The notes under the pieces: generated by a model
Databases searched by the model: none
Told to the model about the DNA's origin: nothing
The model's input: the letters and a program-made list of their open reading frames with translations, nothing else
Made by a program: the position numbers and the translations under genes
Shown: positions 17,364 to 25,783 of the stretch, piece after piece
Layout of the letters: each line of letters opens with the position of its first letter
Position numbering within the stretch: the first letter of the stretch is position 1
NCBI RefSeq assembly: GCF_043497005.1
Contig: NZ_JBIEKE010000002.1
Location: forward strand, 310,001-374,000
DNA: 64,000 nucleotides
Origin: Halobacillus_A sp043497005
GTDB taxonomy: Bacteria > Bacillota > Bacilli > Bacillales > Halobacillaceae
Direction of reading: 5' to 3'

Positions 17364-17801
17364 ATGCCGACGCCAAGTATGGAAGATTATATTGAACAAA
17401 TTTACATATTAATAGAAGATAAAGGGTATGCTCGTGTTTCTGATATTGCTGAGAACCTGCAAGTCCACCCATCTTCAGTAACGAAAATGGTTCAAAAATT
17501 GGACCGTGACCAATATTTAAACTATGAAAAATATCGTGGGCTGATCCTGACCCCGAAAGGGAAAAAAGTTGGAAAAAGGCTCGTTTATCGTCATGAACTA
17601 CTTGAACAGTTTTTGGAAATAATTGGAGTAGAAAAAGACAAAATTTATGAAGATGTAGAAGGGATCGAGCATCACTTAAGCTGGGATTCTATAGATCGCA
17701 TAGGTGATCTGGTACAATATTTTGAAGAAAATAAAAGCCGAGTATCTGATTTAAGAGATGTACAGCAAAAAAATGAAGAGCAAAATAGTGAAGAGAATTA
17801 A
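17364..17801 (+). CDS. mntR: Manganese-responsive transcriptional regulator MntR
   Basis: DtxR-family repressor of manganese uptake, 145 residues. N-terminal winged helix (MPTPSMEDYIEQIY, then VSDIAENLQVHPSSVTKMVQKLDRD) and a C-terminal dimerisation domain with metal ligands: Asp near residue 8, Glu/His in RHELLEQFL and GIEHHLSWD. There is no SH3 domain, as in B. subtilis MntR. Start chosen at MPTPS (17364) by family alignment; the upstream in-frame ATGs are non-homologous. Confidence 0.93.
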   Translation: MPTPSMEDYIEQIYILIEDKGYARVSDIAENLQVHPSSVTKMVQKLDRDQYLNYEKYRGLILTPKGKKVGKRLVYRHELLEQFLEIIGVEKDKIYEDVEGIEHHLSWDSIDRIGDLVQYFEENKSRVSDLRDVQQKNEEQNSEEN

Positions 17802-17824
17802 AGCCGTTTTATAGCGCCTCAGCT

Positions 17825-17858
17825 TGTAGAGAAACCTTGGTTTTCTCTACATTTTTTT
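17825..17858 (+). terminator. Intrinsic terminator after mntR
   Basis: GTAGAGAAAC/GTTTTCTCTAC hairpin followed by a run of seven T's. Confidence 0.85.
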
Positions 17859-17885
17859 ATGTCAGGGAAAGTTTCTATCATTCGA

Positions 17886-18093
17886 TAGAATATGGGTGCA
17901 GGTAACAAAACCTATTCTACAGGCGAAAGGTGGGCTTCGGTTTTTATTGAAGTGTACCCATAATATCGACACGTATTAAATTGAATTAAGTGACGGCTTT
18001 TTCTTGTGCCTTTTCTTCAGGGAAGGGTTGCTAACCTCTTCTCTCTGTCTAAGCTTTTTCAACAGCCTGAGGCATTTTATAATGCCTTTTTTT
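17886..18093 (+). ncRNA. Candidate structured RNA or leader upstream of yqhO
   Basis: The 352-nt gap between mntR and yqhO has no gene but a dense set of exact inverted repeats. TAGAATA (17886-17892) pairs with TATTCTA (17913-17919). The overlapping TATGGGT (17891-17897) pairs instead with ACCCATA (17956-17962), so two mutually exclusive folds exist. An intrinsic terminator follows (AGGCATT/AATGCCT plus T's, 18070-18093), about 60 nt before the yqhO start. It could be an attenuator or a small RNA. It matches no riboswitch class I know. Confidence 0.3.
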
Positions 18094-18153
18094 CATGCCT
18101 TCTTGTTCTATAAACGACGACTTCTTTCTATATATAAGTGTGGGGGGATGTGC

Positions 18154-19041
18154 GTGAATATTGACGGCGTATTTTCTGGTGGAGGGGTAAAAGCACTTGC
18201 TTTTATAGGTGCATTAGAAGTATTAGAAGAGCAGAATTATTGTTTCGAAAGAGTGGCAGGAACTTCAGCCGGTGCTATTATTGCTTCTTTAAAAGCAGCG
18301 GGTTATAATGCGAAAGATTTAAATATCATTCTAGAGGAACTATCCTTTGAGAAATTGATCGACCAACCTCTCTCGGATCAAATTTTCCCATTTTCAAAAT
18401 GGTTGTTTCTATACTTTAGAATGGGATTATATAAAGGGAATAGGTTAGAACAGCTTTTAACTAAATGGCTCCATAAAAAAGGAATTCACACTTTTGATGA
18501 CCTGCCTAAGGGAAGCCTGAAAGTCGTATGCTCTGATGTTACTTTAGGGAGAATGGTTGTTTTTCCCGATGATTTAAGTGAGGTGTACGGTATTGATCCG
18601 AGGACGTTTTCTGTAGCAAAAGCAGTAAGGATCAGTGCAAGTTTGCCTTATTTTTTTATGCCTGTGAAAATACATGGAAAGAAGGGGAAATCGTTGGTTG
18701 TTGATGGAGGAGTTCTTAGTAATTTTCCGATTTGGTTATTTGAGAATGAGCATGGGAGAAGGAAGCGTCCGATAATAGGAATGCAGCTAAGCGATCCGCC
18801 AGATCAGCTGCCTGAGCGTAAAATAAAAAACTCTATTCAAATGTTTCAGGCATTATTTAGTACGATGAAGCAAGCTCACGATGCACGGTATATATCAACC
18901 ACAAAAAGTCGTGACATTATTTTTATCCCTGTTAAAGGTGTGGAAACAACGGATTTTTACCTAAGTCCTCTACAAAAAGAAAGATTACTTGAAATAGGCC
19001 GTGAACAGGCGACGGGTTTTTTAAGAAGGTGGTCAAAATAA
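18154..19041 (+). CDS. yqhO: Patatin-like phospholipase family protein YqhO
   Basis: Patatin-fold lipid acyl hydrolase with a Ser-Asp dyad: oxyanion motif SGGGVKALAF, nucleophile elbow GTSAGAI, and the catalytic Asp in VVDGGVLSNFP. GTG at 18154 is chosen: GGGGGG lies six bases upstream, and the protein then begins VNIDGVFSGGG like its relatives. The much longer frame from 18004 would run through the upstream terminator. The lipid substrate is unknown. It ends at a terminator shared with yqhP. Confidence 0.87.
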   Translation: MNIDGVFSGGGVKALAFIGALEVLEEQNYCFERVAGTSAGAIIASLKAAGYNAKDLNIILEELSFEKLIDQPLSDQIFPFSKWLFLYFRMGLYKGNRLEQLLTKWLHKKGIHTFDDLPKGSLKVVCSDVTLGRMVVFPDDLSEVYGIDPRTFSVAKAVRISASLPYFFMPVKIHGKKGKSLVVDGGVLSNFPIWLFENEHGRRKRPIIGMQLSDPPDQLPERKIKNSIQMFQALFSTMKQAHDARYISTTKSRDIIFIPVKGVETTDFYLSPLQKERLLEIGREQATGFLRRWSK

Positions 19042-19080
19042 AAGATCGAGCCTGTATTAGAAAGAGGCACGATCTTTTTT
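19041..19080. terminator. Intrinsic terminator, yqhO/yqhP convergent
   Basis: AAAGATCG...CGATCTTT arms with a GCCT/AGGC inner helix and a T-run. The 3' arm lies in the end of convergent yqhP. Confidence 0.7.
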
Positions 19081-19455
19081 ATTATTTTTATTTCCTTCGA
19101 TCACTCTTAAGTGGGATGGCTGCTTTCGTTTAGCTTTTTTCTTTTGGAGCGATGTGGATTTTGTAGTAGAAGGATTTGTTTTCGTTGATTTTACGGGCTT
19201 TGGCGCTTTGTATTTTTGTTTTGATTGTTTAACCGCTTGTTTATACTTTTTCATTTCATTGCTGTTACCTCCGGATCCAACGCGTTGACGGATAAAGAAA
19301 AAGTAGATGGCCCCGTAAATCAGCACTGCGATTCCAATCATCATTACAATAGACTTTAGAAAGCCAGATGTGTTGGTGAAGAGCTGCACACCCACGTAAA
19401 ATATAGCAAGGGCAATTAGTGTATAGATCATAGGGCTTACCCAGTTCCTCGTCAT
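19057..19455 (-). CDS. yqhP: SA1362/YqhP family membrane protein
   Basis: 132 residues, with two predicted transmembrane helices (about 10-28 and 33-53: IVMMIGIAVLIYGAIYFFF), then a long, strongly basic Lys/Ser/Thr/Pro-rich cytoplasmic tail. This matches the SA1362/YqhP family of Firmicutes; function unknown. A TAAAGGAGGAAT ribosome site precedes the start. Position between yqhO and yqhR is conserved. Confidence 0.8.
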   Translation of the reverse strand: MTRNWVSPMIYTLIALAIFYVGVQLFTNTSGFLKSIVMMIGIAVLIYGAIYFFFIRQRVGSGGNSNEMKKYKQAVKQSKQKYKAPKPVKSTKTNPSTTKSTSLQKKKAKRKQPSHLRVIEGNKNNKKDRASF

Positions 19456-19760
19456 GAATTATTCCTCCTTTACATAATTTCAATAAAGATAGTCTTACTA
19501 TCTGTATACCACTTTAGACCTTGCTGTTATCATTTTTTTACACATTTATAAAATTCTTCGAGTCAACTAACTCTTTAAATTCTTTCCAATAAGGCTCTAA
19601 TTATGCATAGATTAGGAAAATCACCTTTAATATTTAGTGGAAACGCCAGTACTTCTTTTCTTTTATTTTACAGCAATACAGAGACTTTCACTACAGTTTT
19701 TGCTCAAAGAAATTGGATGAAAAATAAGAAGTTGGAAAATATAACGATGAGGTGATGAAA
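19456..19760. other. Non-coding gap between yqhP and yqhR
   Basis: About 305 AT-rich nt between divergent genes, expected to hold both promoters. No convincing -35/-10 pair, structured RNA or small gene was found. A 50-codon ORF (19603-19755) lacks a ribosome site and is not accepted. Confidence 0.5.
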
Positions 19761-20252
19761 ATGTCAGATGAAGCAAAAGAACAAAGAAAACAAGAGCCGC
19801 CGCAAAGTGTGCTGGCCAAGTCATTAACTATTGGCTTTGTCTCTGGCGTACTATGGAGTACATTAGGAGCGATTTCTTATTATTTTCATTTTTCTGAAGT
19901 ATCTCCAGCTTCGTTCATTTTTCGATCGTTCTGGCAGACGAATTGGACGAGTTCTTTTTTAGCGGAAATACTTGCAGTTATAATAGTAGGGTTATTGTCA
20001 ATCTTAGTATCTCTTATATATTATTTATTATTGAAACGAAAAAATGGTATGTGGCCAGGACTGCTATTAGGTATAGTAGTATTTTCAGCTGTTTTCTTTG
20101 CTTTGAATCCTATATTTTCAGCTGTACCTACATGGAGTGATTTAACTAGCGATACGTATGTAACGAGTGTATGCCTATTCATCCTTTATGGAGTTTTCAT
20201 TGGATATTCAATTTCGTACGAGTTTCACGAGTATAATCAGCAGCCAAAGTGA
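19761..20252 (+). CDS. yqhR: Conserved membrane protein YqhR
   Basis: 163-residue integral membrane protein matching the YqhR family. A charged N-terminal 20 residues is followed by four hydrophobic segments, including TIGFVSGVLWSTLGAISYYF and VCLFILYGVFIGYSISYEF. Role unknown; in Bacillus it sits just before aroQ (yqhS). Start taken at MSDEAK (19761) because GATGAGGTG gives the better spacing; two in-frame starts lie 6-9 nt upstream. Confidence 0.82.
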   Translation: MSDEAKEQRKQEPPQSVLAKSLTIGFVSGVLWSTLGAISYYFHFSEVSPASFIFRSFWQTNWTSSFLAEILAVIIVGLLSILVSLIYYLLLKRKNGMWPGLLLGIVVFSAVFFALNPIFSAVPTWSDLTSDTYVTSVCLFILYGVFIGYSISYEFHEYNQQPK

Positions 20253-20321
20253 TGATATGCTCATAGTATGATAAAATATAGGAGTATATTCATTTTGGGA
20301 GAATAGGGTGGTTGGTTAATC

Positions 20322-20753
20322 GTGAAACGTTTGTTACTACTTAACGGACCTAATTTAAACAGGTTAGGTCAAAGAGAACCGGACACATATGGAACGGAAA
20401 CACTAGCTGATGTGGTCAATAAAGTAAAAGCTGTAACAGATGAATACCAATATGAGTTGGATCATTTTCAATCCAATCATGAAGGTGAACTTATAGATAA
20501 ATTACACGAAACGGAAGGGGAGGTTTCGGGTATCATTTTTAATCCTGCGGCCTATACTCACACAAGTGTTGCCTTGCGAGATGCTATCGCATCAATTACA
20601 GCTCCAGTCATTGAAGTCCATATTTCGAACGTTCATCAGCGAGAAGAATTTCGTCACCATTCGATGTTAGCGCCAGTATGTGAGGGACAGATTGTGGGTC
20701 TTGGTACAGATGGCTATCAGCTCGCAGCAGTAGGGCTGCTAAAAAAGCTTTAA
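20322..20753 (+). CDS. aroQ: 3-dehydroquinate dehydratase, type II
   Basis: Converts 3-dehydroquinate to 3-dehydroshikimate. 143 residues. Type II signature LLLNGPNLNRLGQREPDTYG with the catalytic Tyr and Arg in the flexible loop, FNPAAYTHTSVALRDA, EVHISNVHQREEFRHHS (catalytic His) and GLGTDGYQLA. GTG start. First gene of a run with yqhT and efp (22-nt and 15-nt gaps). Type II enzymes serve biosynthesis or quinate catabolism; here the biosynthetic pathway is likely. Confidence 0.95.
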   Translation: MKRLLLLNGPNLNRLGQREPDTYGTETLADVVNKVKAVTDEYQYELDHFQSNHEGELIDKLHETEGEVSGIIFNPAAYTHTSVALRDAIASITAPVIEVHISNVHQREEFRHHSMLAPVCEGQIVGLGTDGYQLAAVGLLKKL

Positions 20754-20774
20754 AAGCGAAGGGAGAATTTTTTC

Positions 20775-21836
20775 ATGACTAAACTTGGTAAATTACGGGC
20801 CGCGCTTGGAGAACAAGGGATAGATGGTTTCCTTATCATGTCCTCTAAGAATAGAAGGTATATCGCTAACTTTACAGGATCTTCTGGTGCTTTAATAATC
20901 ACCGCAGATCAAGCGCTTTTGATCACTGATTTTCGCTATACAGAACAAGCGGCAGAACAAGCAACCGGATTTTCTATAATCGAGCATAAAGTACCTTTAC
21001 ATGAAGAAGTAGCTGCGCAGGCAAATCAATTAGGAATCACTAAATTAGGGTTTGAAAAAGATTTACTTACATATGGGCAGTATGACCTCTTCCGCCAGCA
21101 TGTAAAAGCAGATTTAACACCTACTTCAGGGTTAGTAGAGAAGTTGCGCTTGATAAAGTCCGAAGACGAGATTACTATATTAAAGGATGCCACCAAAATT
21201 GCTGATGATGCTTTCTCCCATATATTAAATTACATAAAACCTGGAGTTAAAGAAATAGAGATTTCTAATGAACTGGAATTTTTCATGAGAAAACAAGGAG
21301 CTTTATCGTCTAGCTTTGATATTATCGTTGCTTCTGGTTCCAGGTCGGCATTACCCCATGGTGTTGCTTCAGACAAAGAAATACAAACGGGTGAATTAGT
21401 GACGTTGGATTTCGGAGCTTTATACAATGGCTATTGCTCTGATATTACTCGGACGGTAGCAGTTGGACAAATAGATGAAAAGTTGAAAGAAATCTATGAT
21501 ACTGTCTTACAGGCTCAGCTCAAAGGAATGGAAGGTTTAAAAGCAGGAATAACGGGGAAAGAAGCAGATGCATTGACGCGTGATTATATTAAAGATAAAG
21601 GTTACGGCGACTTTTTTGGTCATTCAACCGGTCACGGCATCGGACTGGATGTACATGAAGGTCCCGGACTTTCTTATCGTTCTGATGTAGTTTTAGAACC
21701 AGGAATGGTGGTAACGGTTGAGCCGGGCATCTACGTTCCTAAAGTTGGTGGTTGCCGTATAGAAGACGATACAGTAGTGACTGATACAGGCAACGAAACA
21801 TTAAGTCATTCACCGAAAGAATTAATTACGCTTTAA
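20775..21836 (+). CDS. yqhT: Xaa-Pro peptidase (M24 family) YqhT
   Basis: Creatinase/pita-bread metallopeptidase of 353 residues. N-terminal creatinase-N domain to about 125, then the catalytic domain with metal ligands Asp (TLDFGALYNG and CSDITRT), His (HSTGHGIGLDVHE) and Glu (VEPGIY and RIEDD). Cleaves X-Pro dipeptides or N-terminal X-Pro bonds. The link with efp downstream, which relieves polyproline stalling, is conserved in Bacillus and gives a shared proline theme. Confidence 0.93.
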   Translation: MTKLGKLRAALGEQGIDGFLIMSSKNRRYIANFTGSSGALIITADQALLITDFRYTEQAAEQATGFSIIEHKVPLHEEVAAQANQLGITKLGFEKDLLTYGQYDLFRQHVKADLTPTSGLVEKLRLIKSEDEITILKDATKIADDAFSHILNYIKPGVKEIEISNELEFFMRKQGALSSSFDIIVASGSRSALPHGVASDKEIQTGELVTLDFGALYNGYCSDITRTVAVGQIDEKLKEIYDTVLQAQLKGMEGLKAGITGKEADALTRDYIKDKGYGDFFGHSTGHGIGLDVHEGPGLSYRSDVVLEPGMVVTVEPGIYVPKVGGCRIEDDTVVTDTGNETLSHSPKELITL

Positions 21837-21850
21837 TAGGAGGAATAAAT

Positions 21851-22408
21851 ATGATTTCAGTTAACGATTTTAAAACGGGACTTACAATTGAAGTAGACGG
21901 AAGTATTTGGCAGGTGGTTGAATTCCAACACGTTAAGCCCGGAAAAGGGGCTGCATTCGTTCGCTCAAAGCTGCGAAACTTGCGTAATGGAAATATCCAA
22001 GAAAAAACTTTCCGAGCTGGTGAGAAAGTAGAGAAAGCTCATATCGAGAACCGTAAAATGCAGTATTTATATGGATCGGGAGACATGCATGCTTTTATGG
22101 ATACTGAAACATATGAGCAAGTTGAATTACCTACAGCTCAAATCTCTGAACAACTGAATTACCTGAAAGAGAATATGGAGGTTCAAATCCAAACATATGA
22201 AGGCGAAACAATTGGAGTAGAACTTCCTAATAATGTTAAATTAAAAGTAGAAGAAACTGAGCCAGGAATTAAAGGTGATACGGCTAGCGGCGGCACGAAA
22301 CCAGCCACATTGGAAACTGGATTAATTGTACAAGTGCCATTTTTCATTAATGAGGGTGAAGTGTTACTTATTAATACCTCAGATGGTAAATATGTGTCTC
22401 GTGCTTAA
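21851..22408 (+). CDS. efp: Elongation factor P
   Basis: Three-domain tRNA-shaped factor that restarts ribosomes stalled on polyproline. 185 residues. The domain I tip loop is HVKPGKGAAF with Lys32 at the tip, the residue modified with 5-aminopentanol in B. subtilis. The domain III signature is in the C-terminal 60 residues. TAGGAGGAAT lies before the ATG, and a terminator follows. Confidence 0.97.
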   Translation: MISVNDFKTGLTIEVDGSIWQVVEFQHVKPGKGAAFVRSKLRNLRNGNIQEKTFRAGEKVEKAHIENRKMQYLYGSGDMHAFMDTETYEQVELPTAQISEQLNYLKENMEVQIQTYEGETIGVELPNNVKLKVEETEPGIKGDTASGGTKPATLETGLIVQVPFFINEGEVLLINTSDGKYVSRA

Positions 22409-22422
22409 ATAAGAGACTAGTT

Positions 22423-22456
22423 AGAGCAACCCTAATAGGGATTGCTCTTTTTTTAT
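22423..22456 (+). terminator. Intrinsic terminator after efp
   Basis: AGAGCAA/TTGCTCT hairpin with inner CCCTA pairing and an eight-T run. It separates the aroQ-yqhT-efp unit from the sporulation operon. Confidence 0.87.
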
Positions 22457-22473
22457 GGTTCCTCTATCAACAG

Positions 22474-22501
22474 TCATATCTTTTAAGAGAGCACATACAT
22501 A
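22474..22501 (+). promoter_or_regulatory. Sigma-E-type promoter of the spoIIIA operon
   Basis: TCATATC (22474-22480), 13-nt spacer, CATACATA (22494-22501). The sigma-E consensus is roughly KMATATW and CATACAnT. The B. subtilis spoIIIA operon is sigma-E dependent in the mother cell. Confidence 0.65.
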
Positions 22502-22533
22502 TAAGGTAAAGAAGGTAAAGGAGACCATTTTTG

Positions 22534-23511
22534 ATGAAGCAGATTATCCGTTTGTTTCCTGAGCATTATGCTCCTTTGTTAAGAAAACAAGTGAATTGGG
22601 ACATTACTCAGGAGATTCGATTACGTGTGAATAAAGCACTGGAAGTAGTAGATGGAAATGGTGTAAAAACTATCGCGAATGGCGTCGTCTCTTCATCCGA
22701 TCTATCATTTGTACTCAACCAAGTCAGTCAATTTTCGGTTTATAAATTTAAAGAAGAAATGAAGGAAGGCTTCATCACCATTGAAGGGGGGCACCGAGTA
22801 GGACTAGCCGGCAAAGCTAATGTGAATAACAGCGTAGTAGAAACTTTAAAGAATATAACGTTTATGAACATTCGCGTAGCGCATGATCACATCGACAATG
22901 CAAAGGGGATTATACCTTACTTATTCAGTGAAAGTAGATGGCTGAGTACACTTATCATTGGGCCGCCTCATTCGGGGAAAACGACGGTTCTTCGAAATAT
23001 TTCACGTTGGATAGGAAGTGGTAATACTTTTTCGCAAAGCGCAAAAGTATGCATCGTCGATGAGAGGTCTGAACTAGCTGCCTGTCGAGAAGGAATACCT
23101 CAAATGGATGTAGGCAATCGTACTGATGTTATGGATAGTTGTCCGAAATCTGTGGGGATGATGATGATGATTCGTTCTATGTCCCCCGAAGTTCTAATTG
23201 TAGATGAAATTGGGGGGATGGAAGATGCAGCTGCAGTAAAAGAAGCGGTTAACACTGGGGTTCAAGTGATCTGCAGTGTCCATGGGGAAGGATTAACCAC
23301 GGTAAAAAGAAGAAAGGATGTAGGCCCCTTACTTGATGATGAAGTATTTGATCGTTATGTCATATTGGAGAGACTTAAAGCAATTTCTAGTTATTATTTA
23401 ACTGTTTTAGACCGCCACGGCAAACAGATGGTCAAAGTGAAAGGGGAGGGAAATGATGGAATGGTTCGGGGCCCTGATCGTACTAGTCGCTACAACGTGG
23501 GTAGGGTTTGA
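22534..23511 (+). CDS. spoIIIAA: Stage III sporulation ATPase SpoIIIAA
   Basis: Secretion-type ATPase of the SpoIIIA-SpoIIQ feeding-tube complex linking mother cell and forespore. Walker A is GPPHSGKTT (about residue 148), Walker B VLIVDEIGG, with an EIRLRV segment near the N-terminus. About 325 residues, slightly longer than B. subtilis (307) because of a C-terminal tail that overlaps spoIIIAB by 59 nt. GTAAAGGAGA ribosome site. First of eight co-oriented spoIIIA genes. Confidence 0.95.
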   Translation: MKQIIRLFPEHYAPLLRKQVNWDITQEIRLRVNKALEVVDGNGVKTIANGVVSSSDLSFVLNQVSQFSVYKFKEEMKEGFITIEGGHRVGLAGKANVNNSVVETLKNITFMNIRVAHDHIDNAKGIIPYLFSESRWLSTLIIGPPHSGKTTVLRNISRWIGSGNTFSQSAKVCIVDERSELAACREGIPQMDVGNRTDVMDSCPKSVGMMMMIRSMSPEVLIVDEIGGMEDAAAVKEAVNTGVQVICSVHGEGLTTVKRRKDVGPLLDDEVFDRYVILERLKAISSYYLTVLDRHGKQMVKVKGEGNDGMVRGPDRTSRYNVGRV

Positions 23512-23965
23512 TATTGCGGCTAAATTTAGAAAGCGTCCTGGTCAAATCAGACAATGGAAGAGTGCTCTGCAAATGATTGAAGCTGAAATGGTTTATAGTC
23601 AGTCATCTTTGTGGGAAGTCTGTGAAAAACTTTCCGTTATACTTCCCCCGCCTGTTTGCTATTTTTTTTCAAGTCTAACCAAAGAAAAAGATTCTTGTAC
23701 TGACTTCAGTGCTTTATGGAGTGCGGAGTTAAGGAAGCATTGGTTTTGGAATGCAATGTCAAAAAGTGATCTTGATATTCTTATACAATTTGGAACAACA
23801 ATTGGGCAGCACGATTTAACTCAGCAGCAAAAACAAATTAAGTTAACTACACATCATCTAGACTTACAGCTTAATGAAGCAATTGAAAGTTCGAGCAAAC
23901 ATGAAAAACTAGCTCGCGGGGTGGGGGTGTTAAGTGGATTGTTAGTTGTTTTATTACTTATTTGA
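23453..23965 (+). CDS. spoIIIAB: Stage III sporulation protein SpoIIIAB
   Basis: 170 residues with a hydrophobic segment at each end (GALIVLVATTWVGFDIA and GVLSGLLVVLLLI) and a helical cytoplasmic domain related to GspF. It fits B. subtilis SpoIIIAB, including IRQW near residue 33. Two adjacent ATGs (23453, 23456) are possible after GGGGAGGG. The start lies inside spoIIIAA, so the two are translationally linked. Confidence 0.93.
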   Translation: MMEWFGALIVLVATTWVGFDIAAKFRKRPGQIRQWKSALQMIEAEMVYSQSSLWEVCEKLSVILPPPVCYFFSSLTKEKDSCTDFSALWSAELRKHWFWNAMSKSDLDILIQFGTTIGQHDLTQQQKQIKLTTHHLDLQLNEAIESSSKHEKLARGVGVLSGLLVVLLLI

Positions 23966-23983
23966 TGAGGGGGAGGGGACGTT

Positions 23984-24190
23984 GTGTTTCAAGACGCATC
24001 CATCCTATTTCAAATTGCTGGCATAGGAATTATCGTTGCTATGATCCATAGCATTTTGAAGCAAATGGGAAAAGAAGAGATCGCGCAAGTAGTCACACTT
24101 ACAGGCTTCATCATCGTTTTATTTATTGTGCTGCACAGGCTGGCGGACTTATTTCAACAAATTAAATCGGTCTTCCTGTATCAAGGATAG
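23984..24190 (+). CDS. spoIIIAC: Stage III sporulation protein SpoIIIAC
   Basis: Very small (68 residues) membrane protein with two helices (ILFQIAGIGIIVAMIHSIL and VVTLTGFIIVLFIVL), separated by KQMGKEEIAQ. GTG start behind GAGGGGGAGGGGA. A conserved core part of the SpoIIIA complex, similar in sequence to the first part of SpoIIIAD. Confidence 0.94.
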   Translation: MFQDASILFQIAGIGIIVAMIHSILKQMGKEEIAQVVTLTGFIIVLFIVLHRLADLFQQIKSVFLYQG

Positions 24191-24196
24191 ACGATC

Positions 24197-24595
24197 ATGG
24201 ATATTGTTCAAATCGTATCTTTAGGACTAGTTGCAAGCTTGCTCATTATCTTATTAAAAGAACATAAATCCTCTATAGCATTTTTGCTTTTATTGTTTAC
24301 TGTGATTCTCATTTTTATAGCCGTCATTGATCATGTCAAATATATCTTTTCTCTTCTTCAATACATGGCTGAAAAGGCACAGGTAGAGTCAATTTATTTC
24401 AAGACAATTTTAAAAATAATAGGTATAGCCTATATTACTGAGTTTGGCTCCCAGTTGATTCGTGATGCTGGATTAAATTCCTTAGCTTCAAAAGTGGAGC
24501 TCGCGGGGAAATTGTTTATCCTTATGCTGGCAATCCCAATCATTACAGCCTTAATTGAGACAATACTTGATTTTATACCTGGAGCTGCAGGTTAA
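24197..24595 (+). CDS. spoIIIAD: Stage III sporulation protein SpoIIIAD
   Basis: 132-residue polytopic membrane protein with about four helices. The conserved stretch IIGIAYITEFGSQLIRDAG near residue 75 is typical. It begins 6 nt after spoIIIAC. Role: membrane part of the SpoIIIA channel. Confidence 0.94.
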   Translation: MDIVQIVSLGLVASLLIILLKEHKSSIAFLLLLFTVILIFIAVIDHVKYIFSLLQYMAEKAQVESIYFKTILKIIGIAYITEFGSQLIRDAGLNSLASKVELAGKLFILMLAIPIITALIETILDFIPGAAG

Positions 24596-24610
24596 GGATT
24601 GAGGTTCGAA

Positions 24611-25771
24611 ATGAAAAAAATACTTTTACTTTGCTGTTTTAGTTTTGGAATATTATTTATGCCAAATGTGTCGGAGGCCTCCACCTCTAATGATGAAGAA
24701 GTTAGATCATTAATGGATCACATTTCAACCGAAGAATTAGAGCAAAATTATGAACATCTTCATGAGCAATATGGTGAATACATGCCTAAAGTAGATTTTA
24801 ACGATCTTAGTGGCTGGGGGAATGAAAAACCTACAAATACAGGTTGGATTTCTGGAATCGTATCTTTTTTATTCCATGAATTGTTGACAAACGGGAAACT
24901 TTTAGGAGCGCTTCTCTTCCTCACTTTGTTTAGTACCTTACTGCAAGCCATGCAGTCTTCATTTGAGAATACTGTTGTCAGCAGAATCGCCTATATGGTC
25001 ATCTATCTAGTATTAATCGGACTTGCATTAGAAAGTTTTGGACAAGTTATTGAGTATACATTGGGAGCCATAAATCAAATGAGCAGCTTCATGATCGGAC
25101 TCCTGCCACTTTTGTTAGGGATTATGGCATCTTTTAGTCATCTTATGTCGATTTCTTTTTTTCATCCTGTTATTGTGGCTCTCGTTCAATCAAGTGGTCT
25201 ACTTGTTAAATTTGTCCTTATCCCTTTATTCGCTTCATCGGCACTTCTGCTTATCGTGGGTTCGCTAAATGAAGCTTTTAAGGTTGATCAATTAGCGGAA
25301 TTAATGCGTAAGACGGGGATGGCGATCATGGGAGTTTACTTGACTTTATTTCTAGGAGTTATTTCTGTGCAGGGCACAGTTACTGCGGTACAGGACGGAG
25401 TCACGATGAAGACGGCACGATTTGTTACAGGCAATTTTGTGCCTGTCGTAGGCCGGCTGTTTACAGATGCGACCGATACAATTTTAGGAGCCTCTCTTAT
25501 ATTGAAAAATACATTAGGGATTGCAGGAGTGGTTATTCTTTTAGGCATTTCATTATTTCCTGCGTTAAAAATATTAGCAATCGCTCTCATCTATAAACTG
25601 GCTGCTGCCCTGCTGCAGCCAGTAGGAGATGGTCCAGTCGTAACCGCAATGGCCGTCGTTAGTAAGCACATGATGTATATATTTGCTGCATTGCTGATGG
25701 TATCCATGATGTTTTTCTTAGTTATCGTCATTATGGTTGCAGCCAGTAATATAACAATGATGGTTCGATAA
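24611..25771 (+). CDS. spoIIIAE: Stage III sporulation protein SpoIIIAE
   Basis: 386 residues. An N-terminal signal-like helix (KKILLLCCFSFGILFMP) and an extracellular stretch precede seven or so transmembrane helices. The family region AFKVDQLAELMRKTGMAIMG and GDGPVVTAM are visible. Likely the main multi-pass channel component. Start chosen at ATG 24611; a TTG lies 12 nt upstream. Confidence 0.94.
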   Translation: MKKILLLCCFSFGILFMPNVSEASTSNDEEVRSLMDHISTEELEQNYEHLHEQYGEYMPKVDFNDLSGWGNEKPTNTGWISGIVSFLFHELLTNGKLLGALLFLTLFSTLLQAMQSSFENTVVSRIAYMVIYLVLIGLALESFGQVIEYTLGAINQMSSFMIGLLPLLLGIMASFSHLMSISFFHPVIVALVQSSGLLVKFVLIPLFASSALLLIVGSLNEAFKVDQLAELMRKTGMAIMGVYLTLFLGVISVQGTVTAVQDGVTMKTARFVTGNFVPVVGRLFTDATDTILGASLILKNTLGIAGVVILLGISLFPALKILAIALIYKLAAALLQPVGDGPVVTAMAVVSKHMMYIFAALLMVSMMFFLVIVIMVAASNITMMVR

Positions 25772-25783
25772 GGTGGATGTCTT

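Noticed and set aside
18004..18153. N-terminal extension of yqhO
   Set aside because: It would start upstream of and run through an intrinsic terminator; relatives begin at the VNIDGVFSGGG segment.
19603..19755. 50-codon ORF before yqhR
   Set aside because: No ribosome binding site, no recognisable pattern, and its end overlaps the yqhR ribosome site.
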